Positions 27,096-40,515 of a stretch of DNA of 64,000 bases are shown one piece after another (the stretch's first letter is position 1; each line of letters opens with the position of its first letter). The DNA is taken from assembly GCA_030159075.1 (NCBI GenBank), contig BROG01000153.1:407501-471500 (forward strand). Direction: 5' to 3'. The position numbers and the translations under genes are program-made. The stretch is from Atrina japonica (lineage: Eukaryota; Mollusca; Bivalvia; Pterioida; Pinnidae). The notes below the pieces were generated by a model that saw only the letters and a program-made list of their open reading frames with translations, did not search any database and was not told the origin of the DNA.

Positions 27096-27429
27096 AAACA
27101 AAAAAACAAAAACAAAACAAAAAACTATCCCAACCATTTTTTGTGAGCCAAACCTATTTGTCGGTTGAGTAAATTTGAGATTTTTTTTTTTCAAACGTAT
27201 GTGAAATTTCATGCTATATGCGTTTTGTTATTACATCATACTTACAAATCAGCATTTTTAATTTCATTATTTATAATAATATTTATTCATCTATTTTAGA
27301 AATATACCGCCATATTTATTAAGATATACTTACTGTACCATATTTGCTCACCTTGGCAGTCTTTCAATTATCTCAACACACAAAGATTCTGGTCCAAATT
27401 ATATTTTCCCATCTGTAACGCGAACGAGA

Positions 27430-27610
27430 GACAAAATTACCGAGCGTCCGTCCGTCCGCCTTGTAAGCAATATCATGTCTACATTTCTCAATGAATGTAC
27501 ATGCAATTTCCATCAACGTTTGCCACCATCATCATCTTGGCTAAGTTCGAAAATCAGCATGATCGATCATAATTTAGAAGTTATGCCTCTTGTTAAAACG
27601 GGGAATGCTT
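27430..27610 (+). repeat. GTCCGTCCGTCC-type dispersed repeat, diverged
   Basis: CGTCCGTCCGTCCGCC is followed by TTAGAAGTTATGCCTCTTG, the same layout as the repeat at 35,520. Repeats of this kind are common in molluscan genomes by my recollection. The surroundings at 27,096-28,417 hold nothing else I recognise. Confidence 0.45.
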
Positions 27611-28417
27611 CGGGACGTTAAAACACCTTTACTGCTTTCAATGCAGGGAGTTTCAATGAAAACTTTAGCGAAACGCATTACAAAAAAGACATTCGATTAA
27701 GGATTATTTTCTTTGTAATATTCGGTTCTGTACATTATTGTTACAATGTACATGTTTGTTTATAATATTCTAGCACCAACGTGTTCAGTGAATCATGTAT
27801 CATTAGTGTCTTTGCTAGTAACTTTAAAACTGCATGCACTTACAACTTGTGATAACTTGTAAAGTTTTAATATCTTACATTTCAGGTAATACCTTGATTT
27901 AATTTGTAACATTCTCCCCCTCTAATCTGATTATGAATAATGTCTGTTGGTGATTAAAATTGCATTGTACTAAATTATGTGGCAACGATTTTACTTCCAG
28001 CTGAAATACAAAATACACCGTGAAACCAACATCTGCAATTTGATGTTCCAATTGTACAGGTATGATACAGAAAAACAAAGGTGCTTATTAACTTACCGAA
28101 TTATTCCCTGGTGAGTTGTTTTACCGTTTTAATTAGTTACTAAAAAAATACAAAAAAAAAACCAAACCCCGATGTAACTTTATTATGTTGATGAGTGTTC
28201 GAGAAAACATATGATTCCTCACTTATATACATGCATAATAAATAAATATTTGATGGAACATGAAAACAAAAGAAATTAACAACAATTCTACTTAAACTAG
28301 CGTAAGAATACCTTATTTTATAGAAGAACAACATTGTAAATAGGTCAAGAGAGATATATATTTACGAGCTCGTATACACTTTCCTTAGCTACTTTGCGGA
28401 ATTAAGTCCATGAATGA

Positions 28418-28560
28418 TTGTGGTCGAGCGGTTATTGCATTACGCTCCAAATAGCAGAACGTCTTTCAGCGCTATCCATTGCAGGCTAAAATATCGATGT
28501 AGCTGATGTTGTTTCTCTGACAAACTTTGTCAATTCACTTTTGTGTTTCTGGAGAACACC
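28418..28560 (+). repeat. Probable family C SINE remnant
   Basis: GTGGTCGAGCGGTTATTGC resembles an A-box region, and CTTTGTCAATTCACTTTTGTG resembles the body segment GAAAGTTTGCCAGTTCACTTGC. The rest has diverged beyond confident alignment. Confidence 0.35.
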
Positions 28561-28910
28561 AGGAATAAATATCATCAACATGTGGGTCCGGTAAAGGGCT
28601 CCATTCCCAGAAAAGAAATGTTCGCCGCACAGCTCACATTCACATTCACTACAAAGGAGAATGTAATAATTTTAGGTTCCATACAATCAAAACTTCCATG
28701 TCTTCAAAAGAAAATAATGTTGTCAGTTAAATGAAATTTGTTGAATGAACAATTTTTTTGTCTTCAATGTAGTGATTAAAATAACCATAGTTTCTTTCCC
28801 CCCAATTTGGCCATTAGCAGGTAACATTCAAAACTGAAAGGGTACAAATCCTGTACAATAAAGGATCTTTTAACCTCTGAACATTGTAAATGGGATTTCT
28901 AGTACATTGT

Positions 28911-29190
28911 TAATATATAAAAAAAATCTCAGATACCAAAGTATAAATTCATAGGATGTCCAGAATATTGGTACAAATCTGGTAAAAAAAAATGGACAAA
29001 TACGGACCTCTGAAAAATCAAGAGGTGGGATTAGGTGCCATGGTGGAGTAAGCCTCCCCTGTTGACCGATCACACCCGCCGTGAGTCCAAATTCAAATAA
29101 AAATCAAATATGTGAGGAACAATTCCTAGTCACAATTGGTACAGACGTCTCAACAAACGCCATCGAACAGATAACTCAACATTTCACTTA
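28911..29190 (+). repeat. Family A copy, full length
   Basis: All landmarks are present, including the hairpin (GGACCTCTGAAAAATCAAGAGG), GGATTAGGTGCCATGG, GTTGACCGATCACACCCGCC and ACAGACGTCTCAACAAACG. It then continues as ACTCAACATTTCACTTA, a longer 3' end shared with the 51,627 copy. Confidence 0.75.
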
Positions 29191-30573
29191 GTGAAACAGA
29201 ATATTCACAAATAAGACTATTATACCGACCATAAAATTAACTGTGTATGTTTAAAAAATACCTCTGTAATACAATCACTTAAGATTGCTTTTGAAATAAT
29301 CGGAATAGGATTGAAATGAATATTGCAATAAATATTGTTAAAATATTGTGAATTGGCATAGAAATAGACAAAGAAAACAGACTATAGTTAAAAAAATCCG
29401 TTGACGTATTTCTTTATATTTTTTCTCATTTAAAAGGCGCAATACGGAAGACAAAATGTCAAGATTCATATTATCGACTATACGGCGGATGTAATTACAT
29501 TTTAAAAGTTTCAAAAAGCAGCAACGAACACTTTCGCTCCGATCTATTTCCTCTCACACCTAACTGGTATTGACAAAGTGACAAACAGAGATCTATTTTA
29601 TTTTATTGGTGACACTCCCTATTGTGCTTTTGCTTTTGTCGAATAATAAAAATAACAACAACAACAACAACAAGAAACTTTAATTTTGGTGATATTAGAG
29701 TTTAGCGATATATCAAAGTTGACCATTTTCCAAGTGTTGCCATTCTCGGAATGTGCACGCTATATCCCCGCTGTATATAAAAAAATTCAGATACCAAAGT
29801 ATAAATCAACTGAATGTCCAGGACATATAATACCCTTTTTATAACTTACTTTTCCAAACACAGGACATATAAACCTTAATACCGGGTCTAGGAGATTATG
29901 ATTTCCCTCCATTAATTACTTAATTCTACTAAACAGTACTTTTTACACCTGTTTATTTGACCGGTCTGGTGATACGGTCGAGGGATTTTACATGCATAAA
30001 TGACCTTCTTCACACTTTGTCATTTACAAAATTAATGTGAATCAGGTATTGTATTTAAGAGAGCAAATAAACGACGTATATTTGTTTTAGTGTGGACTGA
30101 CTGTTGAGATCTTATGACGGATATTAAAGGTACACATTTTAAAATCAGATATATTCTTTTCAAAATTAGTTAACATATACACGTCAAACCACATCGACAC
30201 AGCTAAAGCGATTATTAAGTCAAACATGCTTCCTACCAGAATATTTGGATTATACAGCGAAACGTTCACCAAAATTGTAGATCATCATGGAGACATTTTG
30301 AAAGCAAAACCCTTTGTTTTTCGTCTGTACTCGTGCTAAGATGATAACAAAAAATGTTAACGAATATATTTCTGCATCTTTTCGATTACTTCTGATACTT
30401 TAGGGATTAGAAGTTCGCGTCACACTTTTAGAGCATATCAATGACATTGTCAGTGTATATTTATAAGTCTGATATGAATCCTAACACGTGATAGATACTA
30501 CTGATAAAGGTTTTAGGCACTAAACTGTCTAGTCAGGAAAAACCTGTCATAGTAATTTAACAGCTAACATATT
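29191..30573. other. Mostly unrecognised, with a family A head fragment
   Basis: A family A head (TTCAGATACCAAAGTATAAATC, GTCCAGGACATA) is present at about 29,782-29,832 and stops abruptly. An (AAC)n run lies at about 29,650-29,673. No gene was seen. Confidence 0.5.
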
Positions 30574-30875
<302 letters not shown>

Positions 30876-30929
30876 ATGAAATAGTCTTGAGAAATAAATA
30901 TTTTGTTTGGAATGTTATGGACACAAAGC

Positions 30930-31185
30930 AAAACAAAAAGAGAAAAACAAAACAAAAACGGTTATCCGATTTCTCTGCGAAAATACGGTTGGAATGTTAT
31001 CGCAGTAAGCACAAAAGAAAAAATGGAATACAGAAAAAGAACAAAGACAGTGGTTTCAGATTTCTTTGTGAAAGTGTGTTATAGAAAACATGTAGAGAAA
31101 AGAAGAACAACATCAACAAACAGAATTAAACAAAACCATTTTCCGATTTTTTGTGAAGAAATGGCTATTTGTCTGACACGTTCAT
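30930..31185 (+). repeat. Degenerate tandem repeat, three units
   Basis: GGTTATCCGATTTCTCTGCGAAAATACGG, GGTTTCAGATTTCTTTGTGAAAGTGTG and CATTTTCCGATTTTTTGTGAAGAAATGG recur about every 90 bases, separated by A-rich spacers. The 65- and 94-codon frames through it mirror the repetition. Confidence 0.5.
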
Positions 31186-31190
31186 GATAT

Positions 31191-33235
31191 GCAACTAACG
31201 TTTGTAGATTATAAGATCGAAATGTTGCTATAGTAGTCATTATCATAACTGTCGTCATGGTTATTTCCGTCATTATCATTGTTGTACATTTTAACATTTT
31301 ATAATTAGTATTGAACCTGATTGTGAAATGCCACCTACCGTCCTAATGTGTCAAAAAGCAAAACAATTTATACGATAGCTTGTTTTTAGTCTCACATCAC
31401 AAGTTTTGTTAATTAGATGGAGACGTCGCCAGGTACAGACTAAGGACGAAATATTGATATATATCCTTTGAACTTGGGTCCATGCATTAACTGAAATGCT
31501 TACCGTCTTATTAGGTTTCGATTTTAGTTTTAGTTTTACATACGACTTTAACCTCTAATGTTGGTGTTTTTTGTGACTGGAAAACCCTGTATATTACGAC
31601 CAGGAACTTTTGCTTGTGAATTACATCCTCAAACTAACGAGATATTACCAACTACCAGAAGAGAAAGGAAGTGACATTGTATAAACAGTAATGTATCATT
31701 CCATTTACGATTGCAATTAGATAATTCACTGACTATGCAAAAATGTCAGTAGAAACATATTACTAGATAAAGTGATGTGAAACTGAGTGCAAAATACGAA
31801 ATGTAAATATTACAAAAACCATGCGCTATAGTATAACGCGTTTTTTTCCTCTGCCGTGTCCCTTAGCGAAACAATGAGTTAACATGAGTTTATGAAATCA
31901 ACATAGGGCATCTTCAATATGATGGATTTCAAGTATCAGTAGAGGAAAAGTGTAAATAACAGAAGTGACAACCACAAGATCATTATACTTATTTTAACTT
32001 GCATATTAGCTCTAATTTAGCGAAAATCGGATTTACAAATAAGATGAAACCAACATGGTAATTAGCAGGCATACAACCAAAGCAGCTGAACAGTATCATC
32101 TAATACCGCATTACAATAAATCCCTAACGACAGCCTTTTATAAATTATTGTACATTATTATAAATTTGATCCTTTCTTTTTATATATTATCCAATTTGAC
32201 ATTTCCACAGAGTACAATCAAAAGTAATTATGCTTTTATTTATTGCCTGTCTATGAATGCGAAATATTGATTAGGAATAATACAGAAATACAGTTAGACT
32301 TCTGTAGCGGTTTCGTATCGTTTATATTGTTGTTCAATGCAACACGTGTTTCTATGTTCAAAATGTATGTGGGAAGTATACATACTCTATCAAGACGTTG
32401 CAAATAAGGGAATATTGATATAAACAAAAAAGGTAAGCACATGCCTGTATTTACTTTCGTGAGTAATGAATCTTATGAATGATATGCGAAAACATATTTA
32501 ATAGATTACTACATTTGATTTTCATTTTTGAAAACTTTATTGATGTTTTACAAGTTGTAAAATTGCGTTTACTGTTTACACTTTTCGGTCTTCCTTCCCT
32601 CGATACTCATGGCTCGTTCTGATAAATGTGATAAGTCTGTTATACGGCGTTTATATATTTTCGTTTCGAACAGGTCATTATTTCTTTAAACTTTAGATGT
32701 AATAAATTCTTTAAAGTTATGTGAAAATAATTGCCTTTGAAAATGTTTTGTAATATTTATCAGTTTTGAAAGTAGGGATGGCCTTCCAATGGGGCGATTT
32801 TGTATAAATCGAAATATAATGTTTTTAGAATTCTATTGAAAATCGTTGCATCCTAAACGTAATGTTGTTACGTTTTGTGGTGCTGTGTCATAAAATATAT
32901 AAGGTATCACAATGTTTAAGGTCGGCGATATATAGATTTTCATCAGTACCTATGTTAAACGTTATAAGTGGTATTCACAGTGGTAGACAATCGTCAACAA
33001 AAGGGTTTCGACAGGTTTAGGATTTCTACGAAAGGCTGTGACTGTTTTACTTGGCCAGTTGTCAAGCAGTTGGCATCATGTGGCCACAGTTCTTTTGGAT
33101 GAAACCTAAAATAATAGGTGTAAAAATTACATCAATATATCGGCATTCATATTTTGCACAACCGGTAACATTCTCACCGAACTTGAACTTTTCCTCAAAT
33201 CCAAGAGGTTTTCATGTAGCATTTGCGACGGGGGT
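31191..33235. other. AT-rich stretch, nothing recognised
   Basis: Only short frames, with no exon borders or repeat family landmarks that I could support. Confidence 0.45.
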
Positions 33236-33400
33236 AGCGTGCTAGCACAGACGCTGACACCTTTTGGATACCAGGTCCTATCCTGTTTGGGATTCGCAGT
33301 TGTTCTTCATGTTTTTACTAATTTTATATCTACTTTGTCGTATTGCAATGGGCATATACTTTCTATAATTCATTGGTACCTCTTCATTTTTACTCCATTT
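33236..33400 (+). repeat. Family D copy
   Basis: It reads GTGCTAGCACAGACGCTGAC, CAGGTCCTATCCTGTTTGGG, ATTCGCAGTTGTTCTTCATG, TTTGTCGTATTG and CATTGGTACCTCTTCATTTT. This is one of the most complete members. Confidence 0.65.
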
Positions 33401-33493
33401 ACATCACATTATCTATAGCTTGTGCGTTTTCTGTCTACGGGAACATTCCTGTGCAGAATACAAACCGACAGTATCAAGAAAAGAAATGACAGA

Positions 33494-33545
33494 TATATTA
33501 TTTATTTATTTATTTATTTTTATTTATTTATTTATTTATTTTTGA
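33494..33545. repeat. (TTTA)n microsatellite
   Basis: A TTTA tetranucleotide run with one TTTTTA interruption. Confidence 0.95.
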
Positions 33546-33747
33546 AAATGTATTCATCTAGGATATCACAAGCAATCAGTTTGAATAATAAACCTTCATA
33601 TGAAATCCGAAAGTAAGAACGTCTTGTCACGATATAAGCTTCGCGATACGGAACAGGGAATATTAATGCATCTTTGGAAATGCATGTTTATGATCAGGTC
33701 ATGTGACAGGCGAAAAATACTGTGAATGGAATGTTTAACAGATCCTT

Positions 33748-33925
33748 GCTTGTGGACTCGCGTCGGATGTTACCGGTCGACAGGGGACAATTCCTCCTCT
33801 ATGACACCTCATCCAACCTCTGGATTTTCAGAGTTCCGTATGTGTTCAATTTTTACCTGATTTGTATGATGTCTCATGAACATTCTTTTAATAAATATTT
33901 TGGTATCTGTGATTTTCATATATTT
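33748..33925 (-). repeat. Family A copy
   Basis: It has TGTGGACTCGCGTCGG, TACCGGTCGACAGGGGAC, TCCTCTATGACACCTCATCC, a diverged hairpin and TTTTGGTATCTGTGATTTTC. Confidence 0.7.
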
Positions 33926-35315
33926 ATTACCTTGGTTGTAGGGAGATATGTGGATTTATTTACCCATGGCAAGTCAATATGACTCATGCCGCCCTTCAAC
34001 CAGGGCAATAAATTGTTTATTATATTGATATACAGAATCAATAAAGACTATCGAATACGATGCAAGGGTGTTCGCATTAAGGAGACATGACGCAGGCGAG
34101 GACGACGTGAATTGTAGTCTCCCTGACACGTGATGGCTCTCAACAAATCCCGGACTGTGTTTTATTAATGAGGTATAATAATATATTTTAATGACATACA
34201 TCATGTTGGCTTACCGGCCAGGATGTGAATGCCGAAATATGTTCCCAATCATTGGATCAAATTAATAAGATAAATTATATTTTATTGTCTGTCGATCTGT
34301 ATATGGTTTGAAACCCTCGCTCAAAAGATGCCTTAAATATCCTACCTTTGTTGAGCTAGAGTCGATACTTAATTCGAGAATTTCAGGTCAGCCCCTTTCA
34401 ATGGTTCGACGCCGTTATCATTTTATTGTCTGCAAGTCAAATGGTTTTATTAATTTTATTTGATACAACTGTTTATGATTTATTTATGTTCTTGTTATGT
34501 GCTAATGTTATTTTCCAACCGAAAATTGATTTTAAACCCTTATATCATATATGCAGCATGAAATGGAACTTTATGACTATTGACTTAATCTGAGAAAATG
34601 TTTTATTTTACGATTATAAATCAATTACTTTTTCAACCTGCTTCAAGCATTTTCGATCAAGTAATCGATTTCAACTTTTGAAACAGTAAGAATGTGTGAA
34701 AGGCTTTTAAACATTAAACATCAATAAAAATGAAACTGACAGTAGTTGAAATTTGTTTCAAAGACACGTTTCATGCCATTACAGTGAAACATTTTATTTT
34801 AATATAGTTAATGAATCCATTACAAACAATACCTCTATGATCACTTTTTCAACAATTTACAAACCATAAAAATCATCGACCTTGCGTTATTTTATCAGGA
34901 CAATACGATTTATTCATTTTGGACATTTTGATAAAGAACAGATTTAGGCTACCTCAACTTTATTTCTAATACGGCCGCATTAGAATAATAATAATATTAT
35001 TCAAAATGCAACAGTAAAACAACAACCCCTGAGATGGCATGTCTTGCTAATGGGAGCGATTAGCATACCATGCTGTATTTAAAAATGATTACTCGGCACT
35101 ATTTTTGCTTTGATATTTACATGGAATTGATATTATATGGCTTCTTGGATGTTGAAATGTAAATACTTCTGTCGCGTATATATGTTCGTGCGAGCAATAT
35201 TTTAGTATACAAATTGTTATGTCGACTTTGTCTATGTCAATAGTTTCCTTGATGCAACATTTGATTTCAACTAGGGTAACATTCATTCAGTTGGATTTAA
35301 ATCTATTAGATAAGT
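33926..35315. other. AT-rich stretch, nothing recognised
   Basis: No supported feature. Confidence 0.45.
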
Positions 35316-35322
35316 CATCAGT

Positions 35323-35376
<54 letters not shown>
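35316..35376. repeat. (ATC)n microsatellite, about 20 units
   Basis: A pure ATC run. Confidence 0.98.
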
Positions 35377-35377
<1 letters not shown>

Positions 35378-35519
35378 CTCATTCACACATGAACACATGA
35401 ATCCACGTAAATCGTCTGTTCGCTTCATTGTTCGACCTACAAATGTAAATTATATTTGTTTGAAATACTGGGTACATGAAGGCGATAACTTATTAATAAT
35501 TTACAAAGTTTGAATTTTA

Positions 35520-36145
35520 CACGCCGTCGAAGACGGTGTATTATGGTATGGCATTGCCCGTCCGTATGTCCGTCCGCCCGGTTGTTTTATGTCATAACTC
35601 ATACAATTATAGCTAGGATGATTCATTGTATAAACCGTTTTACGAGTCCGTAAATCGGGAAATTTCACCTATATTTGGAGGAGTTATGTCCCTTTTATTG
35701 CCAAATATGGGTATAATGTAGGAAATGCGAAAATGTATTTGCATTTCCTTCAATTCATTCACAATTTGGTTAGTTATCGCAACTAGCAATACTGTTAAAG
35801 ATATGTTACATGTTTTTCGTCGTGTTTCATCTTTTCGCAGAATTGGAATTATGGCCCTACGTGACATAATTCTTTTTCTGGTTTTTAGTATCCAATTTTC
35901 TTGTGGGCGTTACTAGTCCTACCGTTTGGTATCATATGAAGATGTGTATATCGTAAAATGAAGATGCTGCATTTATGTTCAAAATATGACATGTAGAAAA
36001 TGCAAGAACTTTTTTTTATTTTTCATTTAATCCCTTTCAAATTTGGTATGATATCACAAGAAGCAACAATGTTTAACATATATTACGGGTTTTGTTGTCG
36101 TGTTTCAACTTCCTGTGGCATTGGAATTATGTCCCTTGGTGATTG
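35520..36145 (+). repeat. GTCCGTCCGCC-type dispersed repeat with internal duplication
   Basis: CGCCGTCGAAGACGGTG (a small hairpin) is followed by CCCGTCCGTATGTCCGTCC and GTCATAACTCATACAATTAT. The block GTCGTGTTTCATCTTTTCGC..GAATTGGAATTATGGCCCT at about 35,818 recurs as GTCGTGTTTCAACTTCCTGTG..GGAATTATGTCCCT at about 36,097. Opposing open frames here are repeat shadows. Confidence 0.5.
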
Positions 36146-37536
36146 GCATTCATCACTTATCACCTAGTGATACATATCGCTGTATATGTAAGCCCCTTTA
36201 AAGCAAAATGGGAATTGGATTTGACAGAGACGGGCGTATCACGTACTCAAGGCAATCTTGTTATTATTACCTTTGCTGAAGCGTTATCTTTTGATCTGTA
36301 TGTTTCAATATTTACTACGAAAATTGGAATAATTATATATAAAAAGTTAGAATAGAGAGATGTCCTTTTTAAAACATACGATATGACTGCATTTCTACAC
36401 TCAGTAGGGACATCAGTTCTCCAGTGATAAAAATAAACCCTATCCATTTCCCACAACCCCCTCTCTGATTACTTGATAAACTTACAAGATCGCGTAAGTC
36501 GCATTTTCATTGGTCGAAAGTGACACACCTACGAGGTCATTCGCACATGACCTCATAGCAAAATGCGTTAGATCATCTACGTGACTTGTCAGAAAACGGG
36601 AGCGATGAGAGATCATTTTTACTTAGATCATTTATTTACATACCGCTAAATGTCTTTACCAGATACTTAATAATATTCTCCACAATTACGAAAGGTTTTA
36701 CCGCAAAAATGTTAAGTGGCGTGTAAAACACTATTCAAACAAACCAAATAGAACTGTATGACGTCCAGACCTGACTAGACCACTGAATCCTGATGTCTTT
36801 CATCTTTTGTGTTTCTTCGAAATTTCTACGAACAATTTGGAAAGTGTTGACAGTGTATCGCAGCATGCGCATTCATCAAATAACGTGGAAAAGGAGATCA
36901 AAGACCTGACTAACATGACAAATAAAGAACAATTCACGTTTGTTTTTGCATGGCATTGCGTTGTCGACTTGAATGACCGGAATTTATGTCTCTTGTGATA
37001 ATAGGGAGACTCAATAGATAATCGTTATAGATATTAAAATCACAATATCAAACTTATAGTTTAAAATAGAGTCCAAAACCAGTGCTCAAGACGGGCGTTT
37101 CTGTCAATTATATTTCATAATGGAGAACATATTCCTCTTAAATCAAGCATTAGACTGCAGTTTTGATAATCGTATTGTAAAACAAATCACCGCGTCGCAT
37201 GAACGTTGATTTAGAACATTGGCGTCATTAAATATATAGGTTTCTAGTCTATTGGTATTATACCTTAAGCATGTGTAATAAATTGCAACTAATCATTCAT
37301 GATTGCTTGACAATGGACGTCAACTTTACCGCTCTTTCTGGTGACGCATGGACAAAGCCATTTGTCACTTTTGTACATTGATTAATATTATTTAACTGTA
37401 ACTAGTTCTTACCATAATCTGTAGGATTGTCTATGGCTCTCCCACTCACAATTTCCACCATAAAATTAAGCCATAAAATTAAGTACATCAACTATATATT
37501 TTCGTGTTGCTTTTCATCGAACAAGTGCGATGGTTG
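36146..37536. other. Mostly unrecognised, with a family B fragment
   Basis: A family B fragment lies at about 37,078-37,130 (GTGCTCAAGACGGGCGTTTC, TCAATTATATTTCATAATGG). A 63-codon frame at 36,807-36,998 has no recognisable feature. Confidence 0.45.
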
Positions 37537-37684
37537 TAGCATTCTAACAGGGAACGCTGATTCCTTCCGGGCAGCTGTTCCCATCTCATTTAGGATTAAT
37601 TTTGCAATTGTTCTTCATGTTGAGAACATTTTACATATCCAATTTGTCCTATTCTACTGGACTTGGGGTTTCGATTATCCAAGT
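37537..37684 (+). repeat. Family D copy, directly upstream of a family A copy
   Basis: It reads ATTCTAACAGGGAACGCTGA, TTCCGGGCAGCTGTTCCCATC, TTGCAATTGTTCTTCATGTTG, ATATCCAATTTGTCC and TGGGGTTTCGATTATCC. Ten bases later family A begins. The 90-codon frame is a shadow. Confidence 0.65.
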
Positions 37685-37693
37685 CTACTTGAA

Positions 37694-37960
37694 ATATAAA
37701 AAATCTCAGATACCAAATTATAAATCAATAGAATGTCCAGGACATAGATACAAATCCGGTAAAAATGGACAAACACGGACCTCTGGAAACCAAGAGGTGG
37801 GATCAGGTGCCATTGAGGAGTAAGCATTCCCTGTCGACCGGTCACACCCGCCGTGAGTCCAAAGTCAAGTCCAATGAAACACGTGAGGAGTGTATCCTCG
37901 TCACAATTGGTACAGACGTCTCAACAACTGCAAACGAAAAGGCAACTTAACATTTCAAGT
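37694..37960 (+). repeat. Family A copy, full length, near-identical to 3,204
   Basis: It matches the 3,204 copy almost base for base through the hairpin, GTCGACCGGTCACACCCGCC and AATTGGTACAGACGTCTC, differing by scattered substitutions. It extends further at the 3' end (GCAACTTAACATTTCAAGTAG). Confidence 0.8.
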
Positions 37961-39112
37961 AGTGTTCATTCAAATTTTATATCTAACGTATTTGGTTAAC
38001 ATTTTTCTTAATTAAGTGTTTACAAGGATCCTTGTTATAATCCATGTGCGGATTTCTTATTATGTAATCATATCTCTGTTTCTGAACTAAGTGTACGTGA
38101 GGTGATACTAACAACTAGATGATTCGGATGAAATATATAACCATAATTGATTGGCAAATTCAAAATGGAAATTGCAAACTATAGCATGGATCTAATTTTA
38201 CAGCAAATTATCTCTAGCCCGGGACGAATACATGAAATAAAATATTTTGACGTGATGTAGATATCTTAGACAAACAAACACATAAATATAAATTTATATC
38301 TAATTGTTACTAGATTTGCCGGCAGAAATATATTTGACGTTAGCGGATTTTCTTTATCTTTTCTTTTCTTCATTTCTCAGAAGCAAATTGAAATATAAAT
38401 TAATCTAGTGATTTGATTTCATGTCCATTTTGTCTTTATCTTCGTGGACTGGAATTAAATAAATTGTTATTTGCAATCCGTGGAGTGCACATATTTGTTT
38501 ATTTTGGTAAATACTTACATCGGGTTCCCTAGATTAACGACGAAAAGGTTCAACTTTATTACTTTTCTGCTGGAAGAAATATAAGCTTGAAGCGAACGAT
38601 GAACATATATTGATGTGTCTACAATTCTTTTCTTCTCGGTGCGTTAGACAGTTGTAAATAACTTCCAAGCTAAAACAAATATTGAGCGGACATGATAATA
38701 AACATTATTTGATATTGCATGATATTGTAATTTATCACATTTTTCCGATGTATGTTTTCTTGTTATTAATCTTATATCGACAAGTAAGAATTTCGTCCGT
38801 TATCTAAAGTCACCGTCTTTTGGAATCATGAAACATTGTTAATTTCGAGCAAAATATAAAACAAAGAGAAAAAATGTACGTGTTTTCATGACATTCGATC
38901 TACATCGATGATTTTTATAAACCATTTGCAATCGAATGACTCTTAAGAGCCATTGGTACACTCTTGTCACGGACTTCAGGTAGTGTAATGCAATATACCG
39001 TTACCAGCTGATAATCTTACACTAAAATAATATATCTCACTGAAAACACCATTTAAATAAATTCTAAATTCTTCAAAAGGCACGATAGCCATTTTTTTTA
39101 CAGTTGTTACTA
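37961..39112. other. AT-rich stretch, nothing recognised
   Basis: No supported feature. Confidence 0.45.
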
Positions 39113-39345
39113 TTAAACGGATTTGGCTATGCATTTAGATTTATTATTTGGCCTTTTATGATACCACTTTCTCTTTAGAAAATCTATTTTAAATTGGAGC
39201 TCAACTAATCAACAGAAACGGTAGTCTTGAGCATTATAGCTTTGGTATTATATTTATAATATTTATAGAAGAACGATGACTCGTGGACATACACGGACAT
39301 CTGGTAAATTCAGAAGTGGGATCAGGTGTCATTGAGGAATAAAGA
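39113..39345 (+). repeat. Family B copy joined to a family A fragment
   Basis: Family B runs from AACGGATTTGGCTATGC through ATTGGAGCTCAACTAATC to GGTATTATATTTATAATATT at about 39,269. Within about ten bases a family A core follows (GTGGACATACACGGACATC, GGGATCAGGTGTCATTGAGG). The two fragments are arranged as a composite. Confidence 0.65.
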
Positions 39346-39475
39346 TTAAATAAAAATTTATGTATACACGTATTTGCAATAGGTGTTGCTTGCTTTTGCT
39401 GAAGTCAAATGTCTTAGGTTGATTCCTGTTGATCGGTCCTGTGCCATCGGTTACTTAAAGAACAATTTAACCTGT

Positions 39476-39600
39476 AAACAGGGACGCTCACTCCTCCATG
39501 ACACTTTATCCCAGATTTCCAGAGGTCCGTGTTTGTCCAACATTCGCCAGATTTGTATATTACATCCTGAGGATTAATACTTTGTTATCTTTGATTTTTT
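39476..39600 (-). repeat. Family A fragment
   Basis: It carries CAGGGACGCTCACTCCTCC, CCAGATTTCCAGAGGTCCG, TGTTTGTCCAACATTCGCC and TACTTTGTTATCTTTGATTT. Confidence 0.65.
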
Positions 39601-39635
39601 ACCTGATACATACAACTACATTTTCATTTGGACCA

Positions 39636-39638
<3 letters not shown>

Positions 39639-39720
<82 letters not shown>
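39639..39720. repeat. (AT)n microsatellite, about 41 units
   Basis: A pure AT run about 40 bases downstream of the family A fragment. Confidence 0.98.
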
Positions 39721-39723
<3 letters not shown>

Positions 39724-40245
39724 ATAAAACTAACATATTTTTCAACACTGGTAAATAATGATATATGTGTATAATACATACTAACCACGCTCGCATTATA
39801 GCGACATTTTACAAACAACTCATAACCCGCCTGTGTTACGCAATGACCATATCGTCATTAGTGTTGCGTTACGTATGTATATGCCGTGGGGCATGGAATC
39901 AGGAAGTCGAAATATAGTGGGAGGTGTCAATAGATGATCTTGTGGGCGTTTTGTTGCTTTATATCCAATGCATCAAAGATTCAATCATATTTTGAGACTA
40001 GGATAATTGAATCCTCTCGACGTGATATAAAGTAGAATGTGCTGTATAAATCGATCTTCGTGAACAAAATACCATATTAATGAAAGAACGTAATATGATA
40101 TCATTAATAATCCATGGGATACAATGAGCATAAAATGTCAAAGAAAATGTCTTTTCCATATCAATAATTTGTTTTGGGTTACAATATATAGTCTAAAATA
40201 TATAAAACAGTAGATTGGCACACCGAACAAATCAATGACTTATAG

Positions 40246-40512
40246 ACCTAGTTTTCTCTATTTCTTCGATCTCATTAACTCGCATTTATCGGAGAAAATC
40301 CGGGTTCAACTGAAAAACTAGGTTTGAATGCGCAACAATCACATTATTGTATATAAATGTTATTTTGGCGCAGTTAAACCTAGTTGTCCCCAGCTAATTC
40401 AGTTCATAACGCAATAATTACATGACTACGTAATTTCTATTTTGTCTCCTTTTAAACCTAGATATTCTAAACACTAGTGTGAACTATGTAAAACTAGGTT
40501 TAATTCAATAAT
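40246..40512. repeat. Family E: AAACTAGGTTTAAC motif cluster
   Basis: Motif copies occur on both strands: GACCTAGTTTTC (40,246), AAAACTAGGTTTGAATG (about 40,314), GTTAAACCTAGTTGTCC (about 40,374), TAAACCTAGAT (about 40,453) and AAAACTAGGTTTAATTC (about 40,491). TTTTGGCGCAGTTAAACC also has a counterpart at about 49,880 (GCGCCAAAATTGCATA, inverted). Confidence 0.6.
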
Positions 40513-40515
40513 GTG

